The notes: generated from the letters alone by a model not told the origin. A stretch of DNA of 64,000 nt from Posidonia oceanica (GCA_037176725.1 JAZBRS010000011.1:3224001-3288000); one strand, 5' to 3'; positions 45,419-58,490 are shown, counted from the stretch's first letter. Program-made: numbers and translations.

Positions 45419-47724
45419 TTGGAGTTGGGAAGGGACAGGAGAGGAGACCACACCGATGAGATCATAAGGATCTACCGAGGAAGAGTTGGAATCATCAAGG
45501 ATAGGAGTGATGAGATAGACCCCTGAGGTCCCAGCATCCTCAGAGCCTGCAGCCTCAGGCAAGGGTTGGCTGGCTAAGCTAGGGTGTGCCGGTGTTGGTG
45601 CAAGTGTTTGTGTGGGTGCTAGCTCCTGCATGTTGACAACAATGACTCCATTGTCAATCAAATTCTGAATGACGTCTCGAAGAGTGTGGCAGTTATCAAT
45701 CGAGCACCCCATGGCTCAATGATAATTCCAGTACGAGCTCGTGTCATACCACTATGAAAGTGGGTTTGGTGGCGGACGAGTATTCGGGAGCCTCAGAAAT
45801 GATGCAACCTAAGGGAAGACGACACTCAGCGGCTCACCTAGTGGAGTGAAGTCACTCTCAGTGTAGTGAGATTGTCTTTGCCTCTGTTGTTGTCCTTGTC
45901 GAGCTTGTGCGATGCGATGCACTGGCTCGACGGTGGTGGTGATCTATGGAATGTGTGGAGTGGTAGGTGCAGAAGCTGATTGAGTTGAGCCTGGCTGGCT
46001 CGCTGCATTGGCAGGTACTGTCTCTAGATGAATGAACGCCACAGTTTGCTTCGGTGGGTCCCGCCTCCTGGAGTTGTCGATGCCTGCATCGTTGTTGTTG
46101 TTGCTGGAGGTGTTGGCCTACCTAGCCAATGCATTGAGTGCAGGGAAATTCCCACTTTGTAGTGAGCTTTCCACGCGAGCATCGGCCTGAATCAGCAATG
46201 CAAAGCTAGTGATGGGCTGTAAGCTAAGCAGGGCCCTAGTCGCCGGTTGCGCTCCTCTGATGATTTTTTCGATAGACTCCTCGTTGAAGGGTCTATCCTT
46301 GACCTGGGAGGCTAGAGCGCGCTAGTGATCGACATACTCCCCAAATGGTTCGTAGGGCATCTGCCTGGTTGCAACAAGATCCTCGTGCTTGGGGACCAAG
46401 TCGAGGTTGAAGGAGTATTGTTCCAAGAATGCCTGGTAGAGGTCATCCCAAGTCTTGATGGTGGCCATATCGAGAGACCTGAACCATTTGAGGGCTAGCC
46501 CTGTCAGACTCTTCTAGAACAAGTAGATCAACAACCTTTCATCAGCATGCAGCTGTGCGAGGTCTCCGTAGTATGCCTTCAGATGCGATATCAGGCAGCC
46601 TCTACCATTGTATTTCTCGAATTCCGAGATGTGGAAATTCGGAGGGAGTGTTGCCTTTAGAAAGTAGCAAAGGTCCCATAATTGGTAGGACTGGCGGTCC
46701 CTACCCTACACTTAACGAAGTGCTCTTTCCAGATCACCGACCCTGGCAAGGAGGGCGTCTGCGATCGCTACTATTGATGATTGTGCAGCTAAGGCGGGTG
46801 CCGCATACACTGTATGGGTAGCACCTAGCTGCTCCTCCTGATCCACCGTCATGCCACCTGGTGTCATGGCGTGAGGGCTAGCATACCTGAGCAAGGGTGA
46901 AGAGTGAAATGGCATGAATGCTGGGATCTGAATCTGTTGATGCATGTGAGATGGATAGATAACATGTTGTGCAGTGTAAGATGTAGAGTGTGGGAGCAAC
47001 AGCTGCTGCACCGGCACAGTCCCGGGCAACGGACTCAGTGGGTGCTATGCTCTTGCCAATCCAAGGGACTGGCCACCAGGTGATGGAGTTGCATGCTATG
47101 TAAGGTGTTGTGGCAATGCAGGAGGTAGAGATGACGCCCCCATCACCGAAACTGTGAGGCGCTAGGGCGATGGTAAGGGCAGAAGTGCAATGGGGTGAGC
47201 CTGCAAAGCTAAAGTGGGTTGCACCGAAACCTCAGGGTCAGAAAAGGGATGACTGAAGCAAGATCGAGGGAGAGAGCCATGCCCTACAGCTTCTGTGCCA
47301 GAGCCACTAGATGCTGTGCTTGCATGTCAAGAGCCCCATTAGCAGAAATGTCGAGAGGTGGGAATGGCAAAGGATTCGATACAAGAGGCAGCACGAAAAC
47401 AGACTGCGCAAAGGGAAGAGATCCTAAAACTGAGACAACCGCAGCAGACTGGATTCTTGAAATAGGAAAACCTAGGGATGTGGGGACGACAAGCAGCACT
47501 TCCGAAGCCTGAGTGGTGGTCACCGCGATGGATTTGGTGACAGGCTCCATACCGGATAATGTATACCAACGCCCCAAAGTAGGCAAGGAATCCCCATGCA
47601 CCCTGAAGCAGAATGCATGAAGGGAAGAGGAAACAGCGAAAGTCATAGCGAGAGAAGGAGGGACCAAAACCAATATCTCCTCCAAGGCAATAGCAAGATG
47701 AGACTCACTTATTTGCTGGGCCAT
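45419..47724 (-). pseudogene. gag: gag of element D, interrupted by element B
   Basis: On the minus strand the ATG at 47724 gives MAQQISES, matching other gag starts. Order: a Pro-rich region with HLVALAQKL; QQIQIPAFMPFHSSPLLRYA (about 46940-46880); the Retrotrans_gag-type core (about 46690-46240, with KWF and FNLDLVPKHED by eye in the minus frames); an Asn-rich run (about 46115-46080); and the HX4C end of the zinc knuckle (GCSIDNC, about 45712-45690). The tail AGTSGVYL...DPYDLIGVVSSPVP then runs into the B insertion. Several stops and frameshifts break it. The same frame resumes at 17926 on the far side of B. Confidence 0.85.
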
Positions 47725-48824
47725 AGCTAACCGCGAGCGGGTACGGATAGGGTTGCGACTAAAAGCAGAAGCACGAGACCTAAGATGAGCTATCGTCGAA
47801 GGTGACAGTAGCCCGGAAAGGACAGAAAGAGAGATCATAGGTCACAGCCCGTGAAAGGGACGCTCGAGCTCCATGCCGAGGACCTCGCACCTACCTGTAA
47901 ACAAGCGAAAACAACAACAGGTGTCAAATCCTGGACAGAAGAATGCAAGAGTTGTTATGGTGGCATGAATGGCATGCATGCAAATGAATGCTCCAATATG
48001 CTCTCTCACCATCTATGTGTGTCGTAAGTAGGTTGTCTCTCCAGACTCTCTCAAGGGTATGTAGGTCTTTGACTCAAGGTAGAAAGTAAGGTCCTATCCC
48101 TAATCCTAGGCAAAGCTCAGGCAGTGAGTGGTGGTGTATTGGTGGCCTCGACTCATGCAGTAGTAGTGAGTTGTACCCTCTACTTACATCGACACGACCC
48201 CGGACATGGGGGACAGACTGGCTACTCATCCCATGTCAAAGCCATAGAACGGGAAACCAGGACTATCTTTCTCAAACTAAGTGGGTGGACTCAAGAGATG
48301 AGAAGATGCATGTTCCTATATGATCAGTCATGTGAATATGCTTGGTGTGTTTTACTTGCATTTTTTATTAAACCGGATGGGGGAGATTGCAAATTTGTCT
48401 CTAGTTTTGCCTAGGTGTTGTTGTTTTGCTCTTTTGTAGTTTTTTAGATTAAGAGAAAAGGGGAAGAAAGCACGTCTCTAATTTCCTAGGCATGGCAAAT
48501 GTGGGAAGGGGAAAGAAACATCTGATCATGGCATGCAGGCAACATGCATCAAGCAAAAGGCATGAACATGGCATGTGTGCATGTTGTGTCAACATTATGG
48601 TGAAAGAGGAAGACATTCATGCATGGCATGTGCATGTTTGTGACATAGCAAGCATGTGTGCAAAATATAACATCCACCATACACAAAGCATGAAGGCATA
48701 GCATCAAGCAGGGATTCAAAGCATGGATAAGCGCTAAAAAGAGTAAGCATAAGCAAGGCAACACAAAGAAATGCGGAAAGCCAAGCAAGTGAGGAAAAGC
48801 CAAAATGAAAGTCGGAGTCTAGTA
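47725..48824 (-). other. Leader of element D
   Basis: Minus-strand leader homologous to those of A and B. An acceptor-like GCTTGTTTACAG|GTAGGTGCG (AG at 47896-47895) lies 170 nt before gag. The GAGGGTACAACTCACTACTA block (about 48188-48165) matches the GAGGGTACCACCCACG block of B. No gene. Confidence 0.75.
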
Positions 48825-48842
48825 TCCCTAGTGGAGTTGCCA
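48825..48842 (-). promoter_or_regulatory. Primer binding site of element D (diverged)
   Basis: Minus-strand TGGCAACTCCACTAGGGA differs from B's PBS at several bases. It lies four bases from the LTR end at 48847, against one base in A, B and C. Confidence 0.7.
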
Positions 48843-48846
48843 GTTC

Positions 48847-50899
48847 TGTGACCATGCGGCGACGAAGGCGCACGTGTGACGAACCCACGAGCACGCCGAA
48901 AGGCCATGGAGAGTGGTGCATCTGAGGAAGGATCTCGACTCAAAAACACCAGGCGAAAACAAATGCAAAAGGATAAGGAAAATGGAGTCGCCACCTAATC
49001 TATTCAAATCGAAAGACGAGGAAAACCGAATGCAAAGAATATGCGATTAAAGCAAAACAAGTTGAAAACATGATGCTCTGTGCTAATGGATGTAACACAC
49101 TGATCATTGTGGACCGAGAAAGGGTAAGGACTCCTGTTACGCACGGGGAAGGGGTTAGGCACCCCCGTACACCTGACAGGGACAGTCTTTCTAGGCTTAA
49201 TCTGCTTGCCTGTGTGGCTCATGTAGGCATGTGAATGCCAATTAATGTATGCCCAAGGGCAAGATGTGATGCCTTGCTAATATGAATGCTCTTTAATGTA
49301 TGCTTGATGCTAGATGCTTAATGCCATGCGAATGCCAGTAAAACATGCAGAGAGAAGAGATGTGGATGCAAGAAAGCAAAACCATGCGAAGAAACATGCA
49401 AAACAAGTGCTCAACCATGACTATTTGTTCTGAACAGGGCCATAACACGCCAGGTATTTGCGCCAGTTAACCGTCTAAGGTGTATGCACTAGAGATATAC
49501 GGCTGTGACACGTGGCCCAGGTGTTCTATTTCAGACAGTGAGCTTCATCGCTCTGATTCGATGCAAACAAATGCCAATTCGAATGTAAAACCATGCAAAC
49601 ACGTAGTAGAGATATTCACAATGATGGAAAACACAATGCCATGCAATCAAAACTGAAATAAGATTGCATCCCACAACCCAACATCTCATCCCATTGTGAG
49701 ACCGTGTTCTCTCACCGTCAGTGAGCTATTGACCGGAACATGGTGATTCCAAGGCCGTGAACACATCTAGAGCATCGAGAAGGAGAAGGGAGGAGAATAC
49801 ACACATGTGGATGGGTCGTGCTTCGTGCTCAGTGGCCGACGGCATCACATGAGATATGTGCAACCCATCACACAGACAAAAACTAGAGAAAGCAAAACTC
49901 GGGAAAATGCAGATGAAAACCAGGCAATCAGACATCGACAAGGCTACACACAAAGCAAGAGGAAGAGATAATTACGCTAAGGGAAGGATTACCTACCTGT
50001 GTTGAAGCGTGGGCTATCCATCCCAATGGTGGTGGCTTGCGGCGGCGCTTCTCCGAGTCGGCGCTGCTCTGGACATGCGGAGGTGATGGAGGCTTGGTTG
50101 TGGTTGCTGTGCACTGTCCGAGGACGTGCTGTGCAGAGGTTGTGGGGCTATGTAGTGTTTGCTCGGCTTGGGAGGCTTGGGAAGGTGGAGGAAAATGAAG
50201 TGTATGGGAAGGCTCGACGGTGGCGTGCTAGTGCTCGGTGGTTGCGAGTGCTCAGGAATGCAATGGGTGTCTAGGGTGGCAAGTGTTGGCTTCTAGGGGG
50301 CCAACCTCATCATGGACGAGGTGGAGGTGATTAAATAGGTAGGGACATTGCATGCAAACTGTTGATTTAAAACAGAAAATTAAGTAAATGGCTGGGATTG
50401 AATTGATGGGGTTTGGTTGGAATTCAAATTGGGATGAGGGGCATGATGGTCCAAACACACCAGGGTACATGCCTAGATCCATGACAGCCAATGAGAAGCA
50501 AGAAATGGGTGTCCAACATGTAATCGGACAACTCAGTCCTTTGCAGCAGTTGTTGATATAGGGCACTGCGCGCCAGCGTTTTGCGCATTGAAAACACATC
50601 ACTAATATGCGTACGTCTTATGCGCAGGTGTTACGCGTTAGACCTACCACTAGGCCTGTTTGCATGTATCTTTGGCCTATTTCTTGGGTGCTTGACCACC
50701 AATCGAGCTCAAGGTGTTTAGGGTTGGTCTAAGGCTCGTGGTTTTGGGTAGGTTTATGGTGTTGGGCCGGTTTGTGGTGCTATGACAGGTTTGTGGTGCT
50801 ATGACAGGTTTGTGGTTCTAGGTGGTGCCTCATCGCAACTGGAGCAAGCTCTTCCGAAGGAGTCCACCAACAAGCAGCCTCAAAATCGTGGTGTCTACA
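48847..50899 (-). mobile_element. Element D, 5' LTR (2,053 bp)
   Basis: Minus strand, from TGTAGACACCACG at 50899 to CATGGTCACA at 48847. It has a TATA-like CTATTTAAT at 50338-50330 and a donor AACACAG|GTAGGTAATC at 49997/49996. The conserved U5 block (49195-49125, here GGGGTGCCTAACCCC) and GGAGTCGCCA (48984-48993) are also present. It is closest to LTR E. The right flank GCAAG (50900-50904) is in element G's leader, so D inserted into G. Confidence 0.85.
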
Positions 50900-51625
50900 G
50901 CAAGTAGAAAGAGTGCTAGGCGGAACTAGAGACATACACACACTCTCTTCCCCCTAGTTTAATATAAAATGCAAGTAAAAAACACCAATCATATTTGCAT
51001 GAATGATCATATAGGAGCATGAATCTTCTCATCTCTTGAGTCCACCTACTCAGTCTAAGAAAGACAGTCTCGGTTTTCATGTTCCATGGCTATTGGCGTG
51101 GGACGAGTAGCTGGTCTATCCCCCTTGTCTAGGGTCGTGTCGATGTTAGTAGAGGGTACAGCTCACTGCGTCTGCAGGGGTCCAGGCCACCAATACACCA
51201 CCATTCACTGCCTGAGCTTTGGCCAGGATTAGGTGATGGGACCTTACTTTCTACCCTGAGTTGGAGACTCGTAAACCCAAGAGAGAGTCTGAAGTAGACA
51301 GCCTACTTAGGACACACATAGATGGTGAGAGAGTACATATTAGAGCATTCATTTGCATGTGTGCCATTTATGCCGCCATATTAACCTTTTGCACTGTGTT
51401 TTTTTTCATTCAGGTTTTGACACCTGTTGTTGTTTCTGCTTATTTGCAAGTCCATGTGCGAGTTCCTTAGCCAGAGCTCGAGCATTCCTTTCATTGACAC
51501 CCCTTTTGCAACCCTCTTTTCACCATCCTTCCCCGAGTTATCCGTTACTTTTGACGATAGCTCGTCGTAGACTTCGTCCTCCTACCTATTGTGGTAGTCC
51601 CATTCGCACTCGCTTACGGTCAGCT
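50900..51625 (+). other. Leader of element G (5' part missing here)
   Basis: It starts at the D junction with sequence like B's leader from about 24380 (AGTAGAAAGAGTGCTAGGCG, then TAATATAAAATGCAAGT). It includes AGTAGAGGGTACAGCTCACT (about 51148). It ends with TTTTTTTTCATTCAG (AG at 51412-51413), an acceptor-like site 213 nt before gag. The first part of this leader, with PBS and LTR, must lie left of D; I could not place it with certainty. Confidence 0.7.
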
Positions 51626-54083
51626 ATGGCCCAGTATACCAGTGAGCCCTGTCCTACTATTGCCTTGGAGGAGATCCTAGTTTCGATCCATCCATCTCTC
51701 ACTGTGACTTCTATTGTTCCTTCGTCCCCCCATGCGTACCACTTTCAGGTGCATAGAGATTCCTTGCCTCTTACTCTGGGACGATGGCAGACCTTATCCA
51801 GTCTGTAGCCTATCACCGAGTCTGTCACGATGATTGTCACTCAGGCTCCAGAGATGCTGTCGACCGCTTTTCTTTCCCAAGGCCTTTCTACTTCTGAAAC
51901 TCAGCTCGCTGCGGCTACCATGCCTTAGGATCTCTTCCTTCTAGACAGTCTTTTTTCTTGCCACCTTTTGCATCGGGTCCTTTGCCATTCTTGCCTCTCA
52001 GCACTTCTACAAATGGGGCTCCTTCCATGCAAGCGTAGCATTTGATGGCCCTTGCGTAGAAGTTGCAGGGCATGGCTCTTTATCTCAACCCTGCTTTGGT
52101 TGTTCATGTTGTTACTCCTAAGGTTCCCGTGCAGCCCACTCTAGTCCTGCAAGCTCATCCCACTGCACCTTCGCCTTTGCCATCGCCTCAGCTCCTCATT
52201 GCTCCGATAATGGGGGCTTCATCTCTACCTCTTGCACTGTCACCACACCATGCATAGCATATGACTCCATCATCTGGTGGCCAGTCTATCAGATTGGTAG
52301 GAGCACAACATCCGCAAAGTCCATTGCTTGGAGCTATGCCAATGCAATAGCTGTTGCTTCTGCATTCTACATCATACACCACACAGCATCCAGCTTATCC
52401 TTTTCCAATGCATCAGATATACGCACCAACATTCATACCACCACACTCCTTATCCATGCACGGGTACACTGGCCCTCACGTTATGACACCAAGTGGCGTG
52501 ATGGTGGATCTGGAGGAGTACCCAGGTGCCACCCACATAGCGTCTGCGGCACCTGCCATAGCTGCACCATCATCGACAGCAGTGACCTCAGATGCCCTCC
52601 TCGCTCGGGTAGGCGATCTAGAAAGAGCATTACGTTTAGTGCAAGGCAGGGACTGCCAATCTTACTAGTTCCAGGACCTCTGTTACTTTCTAGAGGCGAC
52701 ACTCCCTGTAAATTTCCATATCCCAGACTTTGAGAAGTATAATGGTAAAGGCTGCCCAATTTCCCACTTGAAAGCGTACTGCAGTGAGCTTGCTCAGCTC
52801 TAGGCTGATGAAAGGCTTCTAATCTGCTTGTTCCAGAAGAGTCTAATAGGGCCTGCTCTTTAATGGTTCACTTCACTCGACATGGCCACCATCAAAACTT
52901 GGAATGACCTCAGCCAGGCATTCATGGACCAGTACTCTTTCAACCTCAACTTGATCCCAAAGCGTGAGGATCTTGCTGCAACTTGACAGAAGCCCCATGA
53001 GCCGTTTAGGGAGTACGTCGGCAATTGGCATGCCCTTGCCTTCAAAGCTAGAGATAGACCCTGAGATGAGGAGTCTATCGAGATGATCATTCGAGGAGCA
53101 TAGCCAGCCACCGGGGCTTTATTGAGCATTTAGCCCATTCCCACTTTTGCATCCCTAATTAGGGTTGCACTCGTATAGAAAGCTCGCTTCGAAGTGGTAT
53201 CGCAATGGCCAGGTAGGCCACTACCTCTCACCACAATGGCAGTAGCAGCAACAACAACAATGTCACCGGCACCAACTACCCCAAAAAGAGAGATTCCCCC
53301 AAGCCAGTCACGTACATCGGACCTCTTGCAGCGCCTACCAATGTGGTAAACTAGCTAGGCCCGAATCAGTTAGTTTACATGCTTGCACCTAGAACACCAC
53401 CCACTCCATAGATCACTACCACCATTGAGCTAGTGTATCCCGTTGCACCAGCTCAGCAAGGACAAAACCAAGGGCAGAGACGACCTCGGCGTGCTGAACG
53501 CAATTACACTCCTTTGGTTGAGCCATTGAGTGTTGTCTTTCCCAAAGTCACATTGCTTCTGAGGCTCCCAGATGTTCGTCCACCACCAAACCCACTTCCA
53601 CGGTGGTACAACACGAACCAGTGTTGCAGCAATCATCGAGTCGCAGGACACTTGACTGATAACTGCCTCTCTCTTCGAGATGCTATTCAAAACCTGATTG
53701 ACCAAAAGGTCATTATCATCAACACTCAGGAGGTAGATTCAATGCCTGCATCGGCACCTGCACCAGCACAAGCACACCCCAACATAGTCAACCAGCCCTT
53801 GCCTGAGCAAGCGAGCTCGAGAGCTACTGGAACTTCAGGAGTTCATTCTGTTTTCCTCTCCGGGCCTGCTACATTCGTGGTGGACTTCTCTGATTTGATT
53901 CATGATATTCTTGCACCTTTTCTGGTACACCTCTATCAGATGGCTTTAGCAAGTACAGAGTTGGCGATCCACATGATTCAATTGACTGCACAACTGGAGC
54001 GTGTCGCTACTCAACCCACCATGCAATCAGAAGCTCCCACCCAAGTATGTTTATTTGCAAAGCCTAAGCCAAAACCCTCTTAG
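51626..54083 (+). pseudogene. gag: Heavily decayed gag of element G
   Basis: The ATG at 51626 (MAQYTSEP) aligns with other gag starts. The order of parts matches B: Pro-rich N-terminus, core (about 52690-53150, WFTSLDMATIKTW and FNLNLIPKRED) and Asn/Ser linker (about 53230-53260). The knuckle CCSNHRVAGHLTDNC (about 53622-53664) has the spacing of the family. Stops are many: TAG at 52036, 52057, 52348, 52666, 52801, 53101 and 53131 among others, most where relatives have CAG or CAA. Frame 53433-54083 is clean and ends in TAG at 54081, after which the protease region continues in frame, as in B. Confidence 0.88.
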
Positions 54084-54752
54084 TCCATCCAATTCCAAGC
54101 CCTGCCAGTTGATCCCCTAGTGAATCCACCATCAGCCCCGCTGAAGCTAACGGCTCACACCCCTCTGGTCGTTAATCTGACTAGAGACACCCACCGCGTT
54201 CCATACAATTATGCTACAGAAATGTATGCAGAAATCACACGATCCGGGAGAGTGTACAAGCTGCCAACCTCAGCAGCAAGACCTAGTCACTAAGAAATAG
54301 CTCCACCTCAACCAGAGAGTCAACCCTCTAAGTCCACTGTAGAAGAAATCCCTAGTAGGTTTACCCATACCACCACCAAAAAAGACCAACCTACTCTAGA
54401 CATTACCTCCCAATTGAAAAAGGTCAAGGCAGACATTTCCATTTGGAACCTTATTCATACCTCTGCGGAGCATAAGGAAGCCTTTCTTAAGGTCTTCCAA
54501 GCCGCCCACATGTCTCCCACAATAGATCCTGCAGCCTTAGAAAGCATGGTGGGTATGATAGCAGTGCCATAAGTGATATCGTTCTCCAGTCAAGAGTTGC
54601 CTACGGTGAGGATAAATCATAACCAGCCCCTATTCATCACGGTGCAATTAAAGAGTTTCTACATCCCCCTAATGTTGGTCGATAATGGAGTAGGATTAAA
54701 TGTCTGCCTGCTACGCATGACCAGCAAGATCGGATTCAAGGCCGAAGACAAT
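54084..54752 (+). pseudogene. pro: Start of protease region of element G, cut by element H
   Basis: Same frame as the end of gag. It contains NLTRDTHRVPYNYATEMYAE, DISIWNLIHTSAEHKEAFL and the retropepsin variant LVDNGVGLNVC (about 54676-54708). Stops occur at about 54292 and 54570. It ends abruptly inside GFKAED, where the LTR of H begins. The remainder of G's pol should lie beyond H to the right of the window. Confidence 0.85.
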
Positions 54753-56992
54753 TGTGAATATGCCTTTTCTCATTTTAGGTTTGGACCAGAGAGGGTCCGA
54801 AAGAGAGAGGTCTTCATGGATGGGAGTGACAAGAAGAGGGAAAACAAAAGGATAAGGAAAAGGGAGTCGCCACCTAGTCTATTGTCGGAAGAGGAGGAAA
54901 ATCGAGGAAAGCATGAAAATATGCAAACGATGCAATGCCATGCTGAAATAAATGACTCCTGCCAATGGATGCAGACACATTGGTCATTGTGGGCCCAGAG
55001 AAAGGGTAAGGACTCTTGTTACGCATGGGGAAGGTATTAGGCACCCCCATACGCCCGAGGAGTGGTCTTTCTAGGCTAATCTCGCTCACATGTGTGAAAT
55101 GAATGCTATGCTATGCCATGAATGCTTTATTATGCTTAATCGTATGCTTAAATGACAAGATGCATGAGGGAAAACAAAACATGCAATCTATGTGCTCAGC
55201 AATGCTGTTAGTGTTCCGAACGGGACGGGCCCTGGTTCGTAAGAACTCCAAACAGTAATCATCATCGCCCTAGATGCAATGCAAGCGGAAAATAAAACGT
55301 CGGAGGAAAACCATTCAATGCAAGGATGCGGCATGCAAGGGGAAAACAAAACACCGACAGAAATCCATACAATGCTAGGATGCGGCAAGCAAGGGGAAAT
55401 CGAGTAAGGATGCAGAAGTAAACAAGACAGAAAGTTGATGAGCAAACAGAGGAGCAGAACTCTGCACTTGGTCTACTCTAGGCTCAGGTTGCGCACTTGC
55501 AAGTTGCGTTGGATCTAGACACCTTATACACGGGCCCAAAGGTAACGCGTATAAGATACGTTTGATCTTGTCGCTTACAGAACGCGTTTCAAGAATTATA
55601 GAGAGACCACGGATCTCAAAGTACAAACACTTGGCATACAAGGCATAAAACCAAGCAGACAGACATTGGATGAACTGAAAGGAGATGTAAGACAAGCATA
55701 ACAGATAGCAAAAGTCAGAAAGCAAATCAGTTGTGGAACTGTTCTAGTTCCAAGCTGCACACTGGTAAGTCGCACTAGATATCGACGTTGTATGGACGCG
55801 CCCAAAGGTAACGCCGTATACTGGCGTCGAATTGAGCCGCTTGTCTTGTTCGCACCAGAAAACTCAGAACAGACCGTGGCCTCGTTGCACAATTGAGCAA
55901 AATGCAGGAATGCAAGCTACAAAGCGATGCTCGACGAAGCTAGAGAAGATGATAACGCAGCATAGAGGGCAAAGAAACGAAGGAAAGCATGCATGCAATG
56001 GTCTCCCCACCTGACGGCTATTTTTGGGAAAGAAAAGGATCGCCGGCCACTGTCGCAGCCAGAGACTCAATCCAGCTCCACTGTGAGCCTTGGTCAGAGG
56101 TGGTGGAGGTCGAACGGGTCTTCTGGATGCAATGCAAAGGCCGAAAACACAAAAGAAAACAAAACTCGTTGGCGGCAGTAGAGTTGAAAACCAGAAAACA
56201 ACGATGGGTAGCAGTAAAGCTTAAAGAAAACTCAGAGCGTATAACAGCTAATGCTACGCTAAGGGACAGGGGTGCTCACTTGTGAAGAGTCAGCGCGTGC
56301 TCTCGGTGGAGGGCGACGAACTCTGGAAGGCAAGGCTGCAGTGGGATTCCACAAGGATACAAGGGCTTCGGGTGGTCTCGAGGCAATCTCAAGGCAATTT
56401 TTCGGGGGCCTCAAATGGAGGGGCAAGGGCATGTTTTATAGAGTGGCTTGGGGCTCAGATGTCATCGATTGAACGACGTGGGAAATGCATGGCTTTGATT
56501 CAAAACCATGTGGGATATGATGGGAAATGGACTTTGGATGGAGGTCTGGATCGTCTTGATGTAATGTAGCACACCATTAGATCGGGGAGGGCCAATGAGG
56601 CGAGTGGATCGAAGGTTCACCCAAGTGGAATGGCAAAGGAATCCTTCTGTCAGTTTTAACTAAAATAAGGCATCGCACCAGCAGTACGTGCCTGCACAGA
56701 GCACTGCTTATCTACATTTGAGGTAGACCCTGGCTTATTCCATCTTCTATAGACGTCATGATTTGACCCCGTTTAGAGACACTAGGCCTGTATCAGAAGA
56801 CAGTAGCTGGATTTTGAGCTCATTCCAGGGTGTGTTGGGCTATTGGTGGGCTTGGGCTTTGTTGTGAATTGGATGTGAGGTGGCTTTTGGGATGGCTTGT
56901 TGGGATCTGGAGTGGGGTTAGGTCCACTACAACCGAGCCTTCTCCTCCGGAAGCGTCTACCGATGAATACCTGTAAAAATGGGGTGTCTACA
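54753..56992 (-). mobile_element. Element H, 3' LTR (2,240 bp)
   Basis: Minus strand, from TGTAGACACCCCATTTTTAC at 56992 to GGCATATTCACA at 54753. It follows a PPT, so it is the 3' LTR. TATAAAA lies at 56440-56434 and a donor-like CACAA|GTGAGC near 56283. An acceptor-like GCATTGCATCTAG|GGC lies near 55273. The conserved U5 block (55075-54997) and GGAGTCGCCA (54863-54872) are present. Its last 12 bases are repeated at 63152-63163, identifying the partner LTR. Confidence 0.9.
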
Positions 56993-57055
56993 GATGCCCC
57001 TCCCTGAGCGAGGTCACGGGGACCGAGACCGCTATTCTGGGTTGACTAGACACCC
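56981..57055 (-). promoter_or_regulatory. PPT (56997-57005) within an inverted repeat of the LTR tip (H)
   Basis: Minus-strand AGGGAGGGG then CATC precedes TGTAGACACC. GGGTGTCTA (57055-57047) is the reverse complement of TAGACACCC in the LTR start. This is a nine-base stem with the PPT in its loop, as in A and B but with the bases changed to match this LTR's own tip. Confidence 0.7.
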
Positions 57056-57059
57056 TGCA

Positions 57060-58490
57060 CGAGTTAAAGCGATGCAACCTATGCTCATGCGAATGCCGAC
57101 GCTGATGCCGAATGATGAAGATGTACGCTGAACTCCGCTTGAGAATGTGCGGGTTCGCGCTATGCTGCTAGGGATGATGTTAACCCATGCTGAGCTCTGT
57201 GCGGCTCTAAGCCAAGGCGATGCTAGTGTTGATCCTGCTAGGAATGCACGATGCAGTTGTTGCTTTTGGCGTGAGTCACTTACTCAGCGGATGCATCGAA
57301 AGTCGTAACTCGTTGCCGCGATGCAAATGCAAATGCAGACGCTAGTGCAAATGCTAATGCGAGTGCTGATGCGCGTTGAGCTCTATACGACTCAAACGTG
57401 AGGGTACCGTTCGCTGAGCACTGCTCTAAGCGAGGGCGATGCAGATGCTGTGCGCTGAGTGGTGTACGGCTCGGACGCAGGGTGCCATTCGCTGAGCACT
57501 GCTCCAAGCGAAGGCGATGTAGATGTTGTGTATGAGATGCGATGTTATGCGATGTATGTTGCTGATGCAACTGGGGATACCAGGAAAGTGATGTGAATGC
57601 AGCTATCTAGCATGTGATGCTAATGTCGTGCAATGTGATGTGATGCGATGTATTCGATGATGTTGATAATGCATGCTGATGGGGAGCATGCGATGTTATA
57701 TGATGCTATGAGATGCAAAGAAATGCTAAAATATGCAAGTGTGATGCCAGGCGACAAGTTGGCAGCTAAACCAAACCTACGCAAAGAGGGGCACCAGACA
57801 AGACTAACATGCTTGCCGTCCGGGCAGTTAGGGCTGCCAGTCCAAAAAAAGGAACTTCAGACAAGACTATCGTTCTTGCCGCCCGCGACGCCAGACACTT
57901 TAACGGATGTCATCCGGGCAGTTAGGGCTGCCAACCCGAAGGAGGTGAGGGCAAGATACCAAAGCAGCGAAAAAAAGATGCCCCTCGTATCAGACAGATG
58001 ATACCAGGGGTGGCTGAAACACTCCTGGCATCGGGAAAGAACGCTAGACAGTTTGACAGATGTCATCCGGACAGTTAGGGCTATGAGCCTGAGAAAATGG
58101 GGTCAAGAAGGTATGATGGGCGTCATCCGAGCAGTTAGGGCTGCCAACCTGACAGACATTTTGACAGTTGTCGACCGAGCAGTTAGGGCTGCTAGCCCGG
58201 AGCAAGGCTCCGAAGGGGCACGCGAAGAAAAGAGGCTTGTCCTCGTCGAGGGAACGAGGAGAGAAAGCGAATGAGGCTCCGAAGAGGCATGCAAAAAGAT
58301 GCTTGTCCTCGTCCAGGGAACGAGGAGACAAGGCGAGTGAGGCTCCGAAGAGGCACGCAAAAAGAGGTTGAAATGTGATAAGTTTCGGACTTATCAACCA
58401 TGAAGATAACGGGAATACCAAAACCTAGAGGTTTGGCAGAGGTCTGTAGACGATCCCATGACAGTTAGGGTTGTCAGCCCGATGGGAAAA
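57060..58490 (-). repeat. Non-coding 3' region of H with several short tandem repeats
   Basis: GATGC-rich low complexity (57060-57760) includes a duplicated ~95-bp unit containing GTTCGCTGAGCACTGCTC-type sequence (about 57408 and 57489). Units with CAGTTAGGGCTGCCA recur at 57826, 57918, 58132 and 58182. A ~65-bp unit with GAGGCTCCGAAGAGGCA is repeated about 2.5 times (58205-58370). Two stretches relate to the GCTGGCA...AACTGC family of A and B. No gene is seen. Confidence 0.7.
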
